The translations under genes were made by a program, and so were the position numbers. From Fulvimarina manganoxydans (GTDB taxonomy: Bacteria > Pseudomonadota > Alphaproteobacteria > Rhizobiales > Rhizobiaceae), in the NCBI RefSeq assembly GCF_900176465.1, contig NZ_FWXR01000015.1, positions 62,001 to 126,000 of the forward strand: a DNA stretch of 64,000 nt, written 5' to 3'. This document shows positions 8,333 through 15,828 of this stretch, one piece after another (position 1 is the first letter of the stretch; every line of letters begins with the position of its first letter). The notes below the pieces were generated by a model. That model was not told the DNA's origin and ran no database searches. It saw nothing but the letters and a program-made list of their open reading frames with translations.

Positions 8333-9733
8333 TTGAAACGCCGCATCCTGATCGTACCGCTCGCAATCGGATTGGTGGGGGCCGCATGGCGCCCGGCCAG
8401 CGACATGGTGAGTGGCGTACTGGACGGATTGCCGCGCCAGAGCGCGGATCAGACGGATTTCGCGCCGCCGCAATCGGCACCCGTTCTGGAACTGCCCTAT
8501 GGCGCCGAAGGTCGAAGCGGAGACCGCGTATCGATCGCGACCGCGACGCCCTTTGTCGGTGACGATGGCCTCCAGGCGACGGGCAAGGGGGCTGCCGCCG
8601 CACTCGAAAAGCTCGCCAAGGCCCATTCCCGCGTCGCCTCCCTCGTGCCGCTTCATTCGGCGCAGTCCGCCTTTTTCGGCACGCAAGGCGACCATGGCTC
8701 GCTCGGTCGCCGGGCCGACGATCTTTTGGTCGTCACCGCCAATCGCGCAAAGGACGAAACGGACGCCGCGGAGACGGCCGAAGAGCGCCGCTCGCTTGCG
8801 ACCCGCCTCTTCGACGGCGACGACGCCGACTGGCAGTCTGCCTATTACACCGACAATTCCTTGACAGGCACGGTCGTCACCTCCGACGGCACCGCAAGCG
8901 ACATGTCGAGCCTTGTGGGCGCCGCGAAGGCCGCCCGCTATGTGCTGCTCGGCGAAATCCACGACAATCCCGATCATCATCGGCTTCAGGCCGGCATTAT
9001 CGACGATCTGGTCGAGGCCGGCGCCAAGCCGGCGGTGGTCTTCGAAATGATCCCTGAGACCTTCGCCGACACGCTGCAGGCGCTCGACGGTGCCGGACCT
9101 CAGGCGATGGCGAGCCTCGCCGACACACTGGATTGGGCCGATAGCGGCTGGCCGGACTTTTCGATCTATGCACCGATCTTCGAGAGTGCGCTCGGCCATG
9201 GCCTGTCCATGCGGCCCGGCAATCTCGATCGCGCAACCGTTCGGCGCCTGTCGTCCGAAGGCGTCGAGGCGATGCCGGAGGCCGAGCGCCGCCGCCTGAG
9301 CGTCGATCAGCCGCTCGATCCTCTGGAAAAGGACGCGCTCGACGCCGAATTGAGCGCCTCTCATTGCGATCTCCTGCCCCGGGAAGCACTCGCCCCGATG
9401 CGGCTCGCCCAAAGATTGCGCGACGGCGCGATGGCCGACGCCATGATCTCGGCCGCTGGAAACTCCGGCAGCGCGGTGCTGATCGCCGGCGCCGGCCATA
9501 CGCGCACCGATCGCGGCGTGCCTTCGCTGCTGCAGCGCCAGGACCCGGATGGGCGATCCGTGGCGGTTCAGATGGTCGAAGTGACCAGCAGCGAGGCCGA
9601 CGACGTCGCCGATTACGGGATCGGTCACGATCGACCCGCGCCTTACGACTTCACGATCTTCACGCCACGCGCCGATATCACCGACCGCTGTGCCGAGATG
9701 CGCGCCGCCATGGAGCGCGCGGGAGCTCGCTGA
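8333..9733 (+). CDS. ChaN family (Tiki-like, haem-binding) protein with long N-terminal extension
   Basis: 466 residues. The first 20 form a hydrophobic anchor (LKRRILIVPLAIGLVGAAW). Residues about 190-450 form the ChaN/DUF399 domain: ARYVLLGEIHDNPDHHRLQ, VVFEMIPETFADTLQ, and a late LIAGAGHTRTDRGVP. ChaN proteins are lipoproteins or periplasmic proteins that bind haem or act as TIKI-like metalloproteases. Here about 170 residues of charged, low-complexity sequence come before the domain. The start is TTG with CTGGGGA at 8318-8324; no ATG lies near a ribosome binding site. Its function in this organism is unknown. Confidence 0.72.
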   Translation: MKRRILIVPLAIGLVGAAWRPASDMVSGVLDGLPRQSADQTDFAPPQSAPVLELPYGAEGRSGDRVSIATATPFVGDDGLQATGKGAAAALEKLAKAHSRVASLVPLHSAQSAFFGTQGDHGSLGRRADDLLVVTANRAKDETDAAETAEERRSLATRLFDGDDADWQSAYYTDNSLTGTVVTSDGTASDMSSLVGAAKAARYVLLGEIHDNPDHHRLQAGIIDDLVEAGAKPAVVFEMIPETFADTLQALDGAGPQAMASLADTLDWADSGWPDFSIYAPIFESALGHGLSMRPGNLDRATVRRLSSEGVEAMPEAERRRLSVDQPLDPLEKDALDAELSASHCDLLPREALAPMRLAQRLRDGAMADAMISAAGNSGSAVLIAGAGHTRTDRGVPSLLQRQDPDGRSVAVQMVEVTSSEADDVADYGIGHDRPAPYDFTIFTPRADITDRCAEMRAAMERAGAR

Positions 9734-9974
9734 GCTAACCCGATCATCCCGGCAGCCGCGCCGACCTCCGGCAGGCGGGACGGGACAAGTCGTTTTCACG
9801 CTGGCACGGTATGCTAAGAAGCGTCTCGCGCCACCGAGCGATAGAGTGGCATTCCCTGAAGGCGGGACGCGATGTCTGGCGGGCCAGCCAGCCGGAGACC
9901 CGTATCCCCTTTTCCGTCTGGTGCTCTAGTCTCGTTACGGTAGCGTGACGCGACACACAAAAAGAGGCCGAATC

Positions 9975-11345
9975 ATGCGCGATCGCTTGGCGGGTCTCGT
10001 CAAATTTTCCGATCGGAAAGAATGGCGAGATTGGACCGACGACATTTTCGAATTGCATTTCGGGCAGGTCCTCGACGAATTCGATCTGGAATTCGACGAA
10101 CTGCAAGCCATTCTCGGCGAGGCTCTCACAATCGCCGTCATGCGCTTTGCGTTGGAGGATTGTTGCACCCGTCCCCTCGACGAGGGCAACGCGACATGCC
10201 TGACCGATCTCTATCTCAAGAAGCGAGGCTATACTGAAAGCGCCGGCAATAAGGCCTTTCTGACGGCCTTTGCGCAATCCACCGTCAGCCTTTTCGAGAT
10301 CGTGGAGGTTCGCTCCAACACATCTCTCCTGATCCGCGACCGGCTGACCGGCGGCGATGCGTTCGAGGTGACGAGCCAAGCCGAAACCAGTCAGGCCGAG
10401 CCAGGTCGGATGCTTGCGGCCCGATTGGTGCGGCTGAAGGACGAGACGATCCTCACGACGGGCTATCTACCCTATACGTCGAGTGCCTTCGATCTTTTGG
10501 TGGCTGGTCTGAAGGTCGGGATTGCCGAGGACCCGAACGCCGCCGACACGATGAGCGACGACGAGCTGGCGATGCGCCTGAAGGCGATCGATAGCCGCTC
10601 GCTGACGCCCTTCTTCACGATCAGCTGGCTTCTCGGCACGTTGCCCGATTCCATTCCAGGGTCTGACGAGACGATCCTGACGAGCGAAGGCGATCCCTAT
10701 CTTCTCTTCAAAGCCCATTATCCCTTGCCGAAGGGCGTTGCGCAAAAGCATCTGAAGCCGATCCTCGACGGCATAGAAACCCTGCATCGGGTGCGGGACG
10801 GTATCTATGACTGGATCGGCGAAGCGCCGGCCGACGAAGGCGAGGAGCGCTTCTCGCCCGATCTTCGCGATATCGACGGCAATCTCATTCTCGGCCATGT
10901 GGAGTTGAAGGGCCGCGAGCTCATCTTCACGACGACCTCTGACAATCGCGGTGAGCGCGGCCGAGCCATGATCGAAGAGGCGCTCGGCGAAAAGCTTGGC
11001 AAGCCGCGCATTCAACGCGAGACGATGGACGAGGCCGGCGAGGACATGTCCATGCTCACGAGCATGACCGCGAGCCGGTTCGGCGACGGGCTTGGGGCCG
11101 GCATGTTGCCCGCCGATATCATCGATGGGGCTTATCGCGCCGCGCTCGACATGCCTCTCGAAGACTTCGGCGGGCGCACGCCGCGCGAGGCCGCCAAGAA
11201 CCCCGAGAGCCGGGCAGCGGTCGCCGATTGGCTCAGAAGCATCGAGGCGCAATTCGCGAGCCTCAAAGCGCCGAACAGCATGGTCGGCGACCATGATGTT
11301 TCATGGCTCTGGCCTGAACTCGGCCTCGACCGGGATCGAGACTGA
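9975..11345 (+). CDS. Uncharacterised protein with GGRTPREAA motif
   Basis: 456 residues, acidic, no signal peptide or membrane segment. The N-terminal half includes a segment (SAGNKAFLTAFAQSTVSLFEIVEV, then SLLIRDRLTGGDAFEV) that resembles uncharacterised proteins often carrying a SEC-C motif. The C-terminus has ALDMPLEDFGGRTPREAAKN, a pattern shared with Xre/MbcA/ParS toxin-binding domains. No SEC-C zinc motif is present. The start at 9975 has AGAGG eight bases upstream. It converges with the H4MPT-island gene and stands alone. I assign no function. Confidence 0.6.
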   Translation: MRDRLAGLVKFSDRKEWRDWTDDIFELHFGQVLDEFDLEFDELQAILGEALTIAVMRFALEDCCTRPLDEGNATCLTDLYLKKRGYTESAGNKAFLTAFAQSTVSLFEIVEVRSNTSLLIRDRLTGGDAFEVTSQAETSQAEPGRMLAARLVRLKDETILTTGYLPYTSSAFDLLVAGLKVGIAEDPNAADTMSDDELAMRLKAIDSRSLTPFFTISWLLGTLPDSIPGSDETILTSEGDPYLLFKAHYPLPKGVAQKHLKPILDGIETLHRVRDGIYDWIGEAPADEGEERFSPDLRDIDGNLILGHVELKGRELIFTTTSDNRGERGRAMIEEALGEKLGKPRIQRETMDEAGEDMSMLTSMTASRFGDGLGAGMLPADIIDGAYRAALDMPLEDFGGRTPREAAKNPESRAAVADWLRSIEAQFASLKAPNSMVGDHDVSWLWPELGLDRDRD

Positions 11346-11366
11346 GCTGGAGCCGCTTTTCGCCGA

Positions 11367-12386
11367 TCAGCTGCCGAGAAGCGCGAGCGCCGCGGCGGGC
11401 GCGGCGCGGCAGGCCGCATCGCGTAAGTCGGCCGGGCAGTCGAAGAGGTCCGAGACGTCGACGACACCGCGATCGAGGCGGGCGGCCAAACGCTTCAGGA
11501 CCGGGCGCCCAGCGCCCGCCACAATGATCGGTGCGTCGTCGCTGATCTCCTCGCGGGAGAGAACCTGAAGGGCCGCGTCGTGGATGACCCGAACCTGCGC
11601 CTCGGCAAAGGCATGGCCGAGCCATTCCCAGGCGCCATCGGACGCGTCCGAGGCATCCATTCCCACCATGCGGGCGATCCGCCGGCGCGAACCTTCGATC
11701 GTCTTGTCCCCGGCATCGGCCGCCGGATGAAGATCGTCGGCTTCGTCCAGAACGCCGATGACGCGCTGGACATCGGCCATGGTCGCAAAGAACTCGTTCA
11801 TCACCGGAATCGAGCGCCCGACGAACGGCACCTGCCGCGCCACCGCCATCAGCGGCGTGCGGGTATAGCCTTGATAGACGAGCTCGCCCGCCGTCATCCG
11901 GTCCCGGTCCGTATGGCCCTTGGCATGGACGAGGCCATTGGAAACGGGAACCATGTCGGTGGTCGTCGAGCCCATATCCATGAAGAGCGCTTCTTCGATG
12001 GTGCGGGCCGAAAGGGCCGCGCTCGCATGCCAATTGGCCGAGGCGATGTCGAGGGCGTTGGAGCGGGCATCGCCGGGCGATAGAAATCCCGCCGCCCCGC
12101 CATAGAGCCGGATATCGCCCGAAAGCTCCTCGGCCATCAGCCGCGCCAGACGCTCCACGCCCTGGCGGCGGGAGGGAAAGGCGTCGGACAATTCGCCGGT
12201 CATGGTGACGTGATGGCGATCGACCTCGCCGGCTTCCGCCAGAATCTCGACGATGGCCGTCTCGAGCGACGCGAGATCCTTCCAGATGGGTGTCGCCTTC
12301 TGCCAAATCTTCAGAATGCGATCATCCTCGGCGAGCGCCGCCTTCAGATGCGCTCCGCCTACGTCCCAGCCCAGTGTCTTTGCCAT
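11367..12386 (-). CDS. H4MPT-linked C1 pathway protein, hydantoinase/MfnF-like
   Basis: 339 residues from ATG at 12386. The fold is ASKHA-like: MAKTLGWDVGGAHLKAAL at the N-terminus, EALFMDMGSTTTDMVPV in the middle, and IIVAGAGRPVLKRLA near the end. This matches the hydantoinase-like family found only with H4MPT-dependent C1 metabolism (TIGR03123). In methanogens its relative MfnF joins the furan and phenol halves of methanofuran. Here a step in methylofuran synthesis is inferred. It diverges from the HisA-like gene across 121 bases, which should hold both promoters. Confidence 0.82.
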   Translation of the reverse strand: MAKTLGWDVGGAHLKAALAEDDRILKIWQKATPIWKDLASLETAIVEILAEAGEVDRHHVTMTGELSDAFPSRRQGVERLARLMAEELSGDIRLYGGAAGFLSPGDARSNALDIASANWHASAALSARTIEEALFMDMGSTTTDMVPVSNGLVHAKGHTDRDRMTAGELVYQGYTRTPLMAVARQVPFVGRSIPVMNEFFATMADVQRVIGVLDEADDLHPAADAGDKTIEGSRRRIARMVGMDASDASDGAWEWLGHAFAEAQVRVIHDAALQVLSREEISDDAPIIVAGAGRPVLKRLAARLDRGVVDVSDLFDCPADLRDAACRAAPAAALALLGS

Positions 12387-12507
12387 TTCGCCTTCGGCCC
12401 AATTGAATTCTCTGGGCACTTGATAGAGCAAACCGCCAAGCGGAGGAAACCGCTTATGGCGGCTCAAGACGGTGAAAAACGCCGGACCGACCAACGGAGG
12501 GCGACAG

Positions 12508-13272
12508 ATGGCTGAGGCAGGGGGCAAGCGCCGGATCGAGATCATCCCGGTTCTCGACTTGATGGGCGGTACCGTGGTGCGCGGCATCGGCGGCGATCGC
12601 GCGCGCTACCGGCCGATCGAGACGCCGCTCTCGCCAAGCCCCGATCCGCTCGCGGTCCTGTCCGGTCTCCTGAATCTCGCGCCCTTCGAAACGGTCTATA
12701 TCGCCGATCTCGATGCGATCATGGACGGGCGACCCCAGGCGAGCGTGCTGGCGGCTCTGCTGGAGGCCTTTCCGAACGTGACCTTCTGGATCGATGCGGG
12801 GTTTCGCAACGCGCAAGGCATCGACCGCCTCCGGAGCCGAGTCCTGGGTGCCGAAGGGAAAGGGGCCGCAGACCGGCGAGGCGCTTTTGTCCCCGTGCTC
12901 GGCTCGGAGACGCTCGACGATGCCCGAACGGTCCAAGAGGCAAGACGAGATGGCGAGGTCGTTCTCTCGCTCGACTTCGGGGCGGAGGGCTATCGCGGGC
13001 CCGAGGCGGTTCTCCAAGACCCGGCGATCTGGCCCAAAAGCCTCATCGTCATGACGCTCGCGAAAGTTGGCGCCCGAGGCGGCCCCGATCTCGACCGGGT
13101 CGCGGCCATCGTCTCGAAGGCACAAAACCAGCGCATCATCGCGGCCGGCGGTGTGCGCAACGAAGACGATCTGCGAGCCTTGGAAGCGGCCGGCACCCAC
13201 GGCGTCCTCATCGCCTCTGCCCTTCATGCGGGTGCGCTTCATTTTCATAAAATCAAAGGTTGTGTTTCGTAA
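12508..13272 (+). CDS. HisA/HisF-related TIM-barrel protein of the H4MPT cluster
   Basis: 254 residues with the HisA start (IEIIPVLDLMGGTVVRGIGG), YIADLDAIM, FWIDAGFRN, VLSLDFGAEGYRG and the terminal phosphate-binding IIAAGGVRNEDDLRALEAAG. It is a diverged HisA paralogue of the hisA/hisF-related family (TIGR00734) shared by methanogens and methylotrophs, not the histidine enzyme, which would sit with other his genes. A role in making methylofuran or dephospho-H4MPT is likely from context, but no reaction is established for it. ATG at 12508 follows GGAGGGCGACAG. Confidence 0.78.
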   Translation: MAEAGGKRRIEIIPVLDLMGGTVVRGIGGDRARYRPIETPLSPSPDPLAVLSGLLNLAPFETVYIADLDAIMDGRPQASVLAALLEAFPNVTFWIDAGFRNAQGIDRLRSRVLGAEGKGAADRRGAFVPVLGSETLDDARTVQEARRDGEVVLSLDFGAEGYRGPEAVLQDPAIWPKSLIVMTLAKVGARGGPDLDRVAAIVSKAQNQRIIAAGGVRNEDDLRALEAAGTHGVLIASALHAGALHFHKIKGCVS

Positions 13273-13319
13273 AGGTTGTGCTATCAGCGACGGCTATATC
13301 CAAAAAGGAGCGCCGCGGC

Positions 13320-13580
13320 ATGTTCAACCTGGGTGACGACGTCTTCATTGTTAGTGTCCAAGACACAGGTGAGGTGCTTACCGTCGCGCCTGTCGATGAA
13401 ACGGCCGACGTATGCAGGGACCTCAACAAGCGCACGGGTAGCCATCATTTTAGCGATCTCAGCCATATGCCTTGCAAGCGGATATATCGCTTCCAAGGAT
13501 ACGATCTCCACGTTCGCGCGACGAGCCGTGGCAAGATGAAGAAACAGCACTATCGGAAGACCGGCGGTCGTATCGATTGA
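13320..13580 (+). CDS. Hypothetical 86-residue protein (AT-rich islet, gene 1)
   Basis: I do not recognise this protein. It is 86 residues, begins MFNLGDDVFIVSVQDTGEVL, and has a basic C-terminal tail (RGKMKKQHYRKTGGR) that could contact nucleic acid or membrane. The ATG has AAAAAGGAG nine bases upstream, which supports real translation. The next gene starts four bases after its stop, so the two look like an operon. Base composition is lower in GC than the flanking C1 genes. Confidence 0.6.
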   Translation: MFNLGDDVFIVSVQDTGEVLTVAPVDETADVCRDLNKRTGSHHFSDLSHMPCKRIYRFQGYDLHVRATSRGKMKKQHYRKTGGRID

Positions 13581-13583
13581 TCA

Positions 13584-14141
13584 ATGCTGACGGTGCTCGT
13601 TGATTTTATCGAATGTCTAGGTTGGCATCCCCATTTCCACCCTTCAAAAGAGTGCCGGCATCTGCGGCGCCGCGTCATCGCTCTTGGAATGCTGGCAATC
13701 GTCGCGAGCATTTATGATCTCGGCGCGGCTGTGCTGGCCGCGCTTCGGATCGACGACCGAATTCAGCCCATGATCGGAACTGGGCCGGCCTTGAGCTTAC
13801 CAGTTATTCTATCTTTCCTATTCCTGTTCGAGTTTTTTCACTATTTTTCGTTATTCTATAGCGAATTCTCGGATTTTTGGTCGCGTTTTAATAGTGAATT
13901 AAAAGCAGAAATCGAGGAAAACCGCCTTAAAATCCCCAAATCCGAAACGGCTGAATGGCAAAAAGTGCTCCGAAATCTTGAGAAAATTATTGGTCGAAGT
14001 GCGCGTCTTCAGTCAATCATGGGCGTTGTGCGATTTTTTAACGATGTTTTATTTCCAGGCGCGCTAGGGTTTTTTGTCGTCTACGAGTCAGGACAATCTT
14101 TGGTTGAAGTTTTCGTGTTTGTCCTATATGCTCTTGTATGA
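13584..14141 (+). CDS. Hypothetical membrane protein (AT-rich islet, gene 2)
   Basis: 185 residues, not recognised. Hydrophobic stretches lie at about 30-52 (VIALGMLAIVASIYDLGAAV), 70-92 (ALSLPVILSFLFLFEFFHYF) and 155-183 (FPGALGFFVVYESGQ onward). Between the second and third is a charged helical region of about 55 residues (SELKAEIEENRLKIPKSET...) that probably lies on one side of the membrane. The gene is markedly AT-rich, with codons such as TTA, ATT and TTT that are rare in its neighbours. It follows the 86-residue gene after three bases. Confidence 0.6.
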   Translation: MLTVLVDFIECLGWHPHFHPSKECRHLRRRVIALGMLAIVASIYDLGAAVLAALRIDDRIQPMIGTGPALSLPVILSFLFLFEFFHYFSLFYSEFSDFWSRFNSELKAEIEENRLKIPKSETAEWQKVLRNLEKIIGRSARLQSIMGVVRFFNDVLFPGALGFFVVYESGQSLVEVFVFVLYALV

Positions 14142-14163
14142 CTCGGGTCGAGCGGAGCTCAAT

Positions 14164-14391
14164 ATGGAAGACGAACGGACGACATTCGTTTTTGTGTTAC
14201 CCGACAAGACGCAAATCCCTGGTTTTCGCCATCGCAACCCCGATGGAACGCTAGGCGGGTTCGTCGCCACGACGGCGTCGGTTGCACGGAGTGCATTTGT
14301 CCACTCAGAAGCCTTCGTTGAACCTGGCAAAGTGGTCGGCGCTTATGAGCGCGTAGAGGCGGATGAGCCGTGTGCCATTGATGCACTTTAG
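14164..14391 (+). CDS. Hypothetical 75-residue protein with hexapeptide-like repeats (islet gene 3)
   Basis: 75 residues, not recognised. The middle (GGFVATTASVARSAFVHSEAFVEPGKVVG) has the spacing of two left-handed beta-helix (hexapeptide) turns. It is far too short to be an acyltransferase. The chosen ATG at 14164 follows GCGGAGC; an in-frame ATG 90 bases earlier would overlap the membrane gene. It could be a small antitoxin or a fragment; the sequence does not decide. Confidence 0.5.
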   Translation: MEDERTTFVFVLPDKTQIPGFRHRNPDGTLGGFVATTASVARSAFVHSEAFVEPGKVVGAYERVEADEPCAIDAL

Positions 14392-14520
14392 GAAACGGAA
14401 GCCTAGGCTTTCGCTCTCATCTGCCCTTCGGGACATTCCCATTTGGCACACGTGGCGAACTATCGAGATAAATCGCAAAAGCATGCAGCGGGACCACAGC
14501 CGCTCGCAATGCCCTCTTAT

Positions 14521-14563
14521 ACCAGCGGACGTATGAAAGCATGGCTTTCCAATGTCCGCTGGT
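14521..14563. repeat. Perfect two-part hairpin in non-coding DNA
   Basis: A 10-bp outer stem (ACCAGCGGAC at 14521-14530, GTCCGCTGGT at 14554-14563) encloses a 6-bp inner stem (GAAAGC at 14535, GCTTTC at 14544) with symmetric four-base internal loops and a 3-base tip. No T-run follows on either strand, so it is not a simple terminator. It lies in a 633-base gene-free stretch (14392-15024), 130 bases after the AT-rich islet. Confidence 0.55.
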
Positions 14564-14600
14564 AGGCCGAGCAGCGTCTGAGCCCCTCGCCGGACATAGA

Positions 14601-14617
14601 TTGACCCGAGGGGTCAA
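14601..14617. repeat. 17-base palindrome
   Basis: TTGACCC and GGGTCAA flank a GAG centre, giving a perfect 7-bp inverted repeat. It could be an operator for a dimeric regulator. No gene starts close by on either strand, so the target is unclear. Confidence 0.35.
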
Positions 14618-14786
14618 TTCATTCGTCCGGCGGTATACCTCGGGTTCGTTGCAGGATGTGTGAATGTCATAGCCTGACGAGCCTAGGATGTTGATGTGTC
14701 GCCGGGAGCCCTTCGCGAGGACAATGGCGTGCGAGATGGCGCCGACCCTCAAGGTGGCGATGGTCCCTGCCGCTCATAAGCCTATG

Positions 14787-14813
14787 AAAAAGCCGCCGCC
14801 CGAAGGCAGCGGC
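14787..14813 (-). terminator. Intrinsic terminator facing leftward, downstream of fae
   Basis: On the minus strand GCCGCTGCC, a TTCG tetraloop and GGCGGCGGC form a 9-bp stem followed by TTTTT. This is a textbook intrinsic terminator and is the likely end of the fae transcript, about 210 bases past the fae stop. Confidence 0.8.
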
Positions 14814-14870
14814 CGATATCCGACGAGGAAGAGTCCTCGGCCCCTTTGGAGCAAAGCCGGCCGGATGGTG

Positions 14871-14895
14871 AAAAGGAGCCGGTGAGGCTCCTTTT
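14871..14895. terminator. Symmetric A/T-flanked hairpin downstream of fae
   Basis: AAAAGGAGCC (14871-14880) and GGCTCCTTTT (14886-14895) form a perfect 10-bp stem with a 5-base loop, so a T-run follows the hairpin on both strands. It may terminate the fae message early and also block rightward read-through. Confidence 0.7.
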
Positions 14896-15024
14896 CGTAT
14901 CGGCGTTCGGCTCCCCTTTTCGGGGGCATTCCGGCTTCTATTGGAAGCCGAATTTGGCGGCCAATCGCCGGAGAAGGCCGGCAGGCATCGCCGGCTTATC
15001 CTCTTCCCCGGGATGGTTTCTTGT

Positions 15025-15534
15025 CTAAGCGCCGGCGAAAGGATGCTCGGCCGAGCCCTTCTTGGAAACGACTTCGGCGGCCGTCGGCGTGCCCTTGATG
15101 GCGCGCTCGATGGATTCCATCGTGGCCTGATAGTTGTAGTCGCGGATCTTGGCGTCGTCTTCGGCTTCCCAGTGGATGAAGACGCCGACGCAGATGAACA
15201 GGTCGTCGGCTTCGTCGGCCGGGATGATGCCCTTCTCGACGGAATCGGCAACGGCGCGTGCGACAGCGGTCTGGGCCGGGCCGAACATCTGGACGGCCTG
15301 CTTGGCGCCCTTGATGGTGACCTTGTTGAACATCACCGTGTTCGGCTTGGTCGGCAGGTTCGGCGCGACGACCGCGAGAAGCGTCGTGAAGCCGTCCTTG
15401 TTGTTGGTCAGCGAGTTGCAGAACGCCGCCTCGGCGGCCGAACCGCGCGGTCCGATGATGAGGTCGATGTGAGCGACTTCGTTGCCCTCGCCGACGAGCG
15501 ACTCGCCGACCATGACCTTGTTGATGGTTGCCAT
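15025..15534 (-). CDS. fae: Formaldehyde-activating enzyme
   Basis: 169 residues, the normal family length. Fae condenses formaldehyde with dephospho-H4MPT to methylene-H4MPT in the cytoplasm, the entry to the island's oxidation route. Family marks are [18 protein letters not shown], with the catalytic His (His22 here), [23 protein letters not shown] and [21 protein letters not shown] at 15534 follows GGAGGAATTGCTC, a strong ribosome binding site that fits a highly expressed protein. It is the last gene of the leftward mptG-fae group but is set apart by a 294-base leader of its own. Confidence 0.97.
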   Translation of the reverse strand: MATINKVMVGESLVGEGNEVAHIDLIIGPRGSAAEAAFCNSLTNNKDGFTTLLAVVAPNLPTKPNTVMFNKVTIKGAKQAVQMFGPAQTAVARAVADSVEKGIIPADEADDLFICVGVFIHWEAEDDAKIRDYNYQATMESIERAIKGTPTAAEVVSKKGSAEHPFAGA

Positions 15535-15828
15535 GAGCAATTCCTCCGATTGATCAACCATGCCACCTTTAGGTGCGCATGGCCTGGAATATATCGTGTT
15601 CCGAGAGAAGAAGCGGCGCAAAGGCGGCTTCCTTTTAAAAGACGTTCGTCCCCTCCTCCATCCCGGTGGGCGGACCGCTCGGCGGCGCCGCCCGACGACT
15701 ATCCTTGTTGGCGGCGTCCCACCGGGGACCGGTTAGCCAGATAGTGACGAGACCTTGCGGACCTCGTTGCTGCGCAGTCAACCATCGTGAACGATCTTCC
15801 GCAAGGGACTTGACGGGGTTCCGCCTAC
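15535..15828 (-). promoter_or_regulatory. Long structured leader/promoter region of fae
   Basis: Nearly 300 bases separate fae from the gene before it, although the other genes of the group are packed tightly. CCCGGTGGG (15662-15670) pairs with CCCACCGGG (15718-15726), a 9-bp stem enclosing further GC-rich complementarity (GGCGGCGCCGCC near 15681). At the left end an 8-bp hairpin, GTTCCGCC/GGCGGAAC (15818-15842), overlaps the stop of the upstream gene. A separate fae promoter and a folded 5' untranslated RNA are inferred. No known riboswitch class is recognised. Confidence 0.45.

Noticed and set aside
14417-14752. Minus-strand 111-codon frame in the gap after the islet
   Set aside because: It runs through the hairpin and palindrome, has no ribosome binding site or family pattern.
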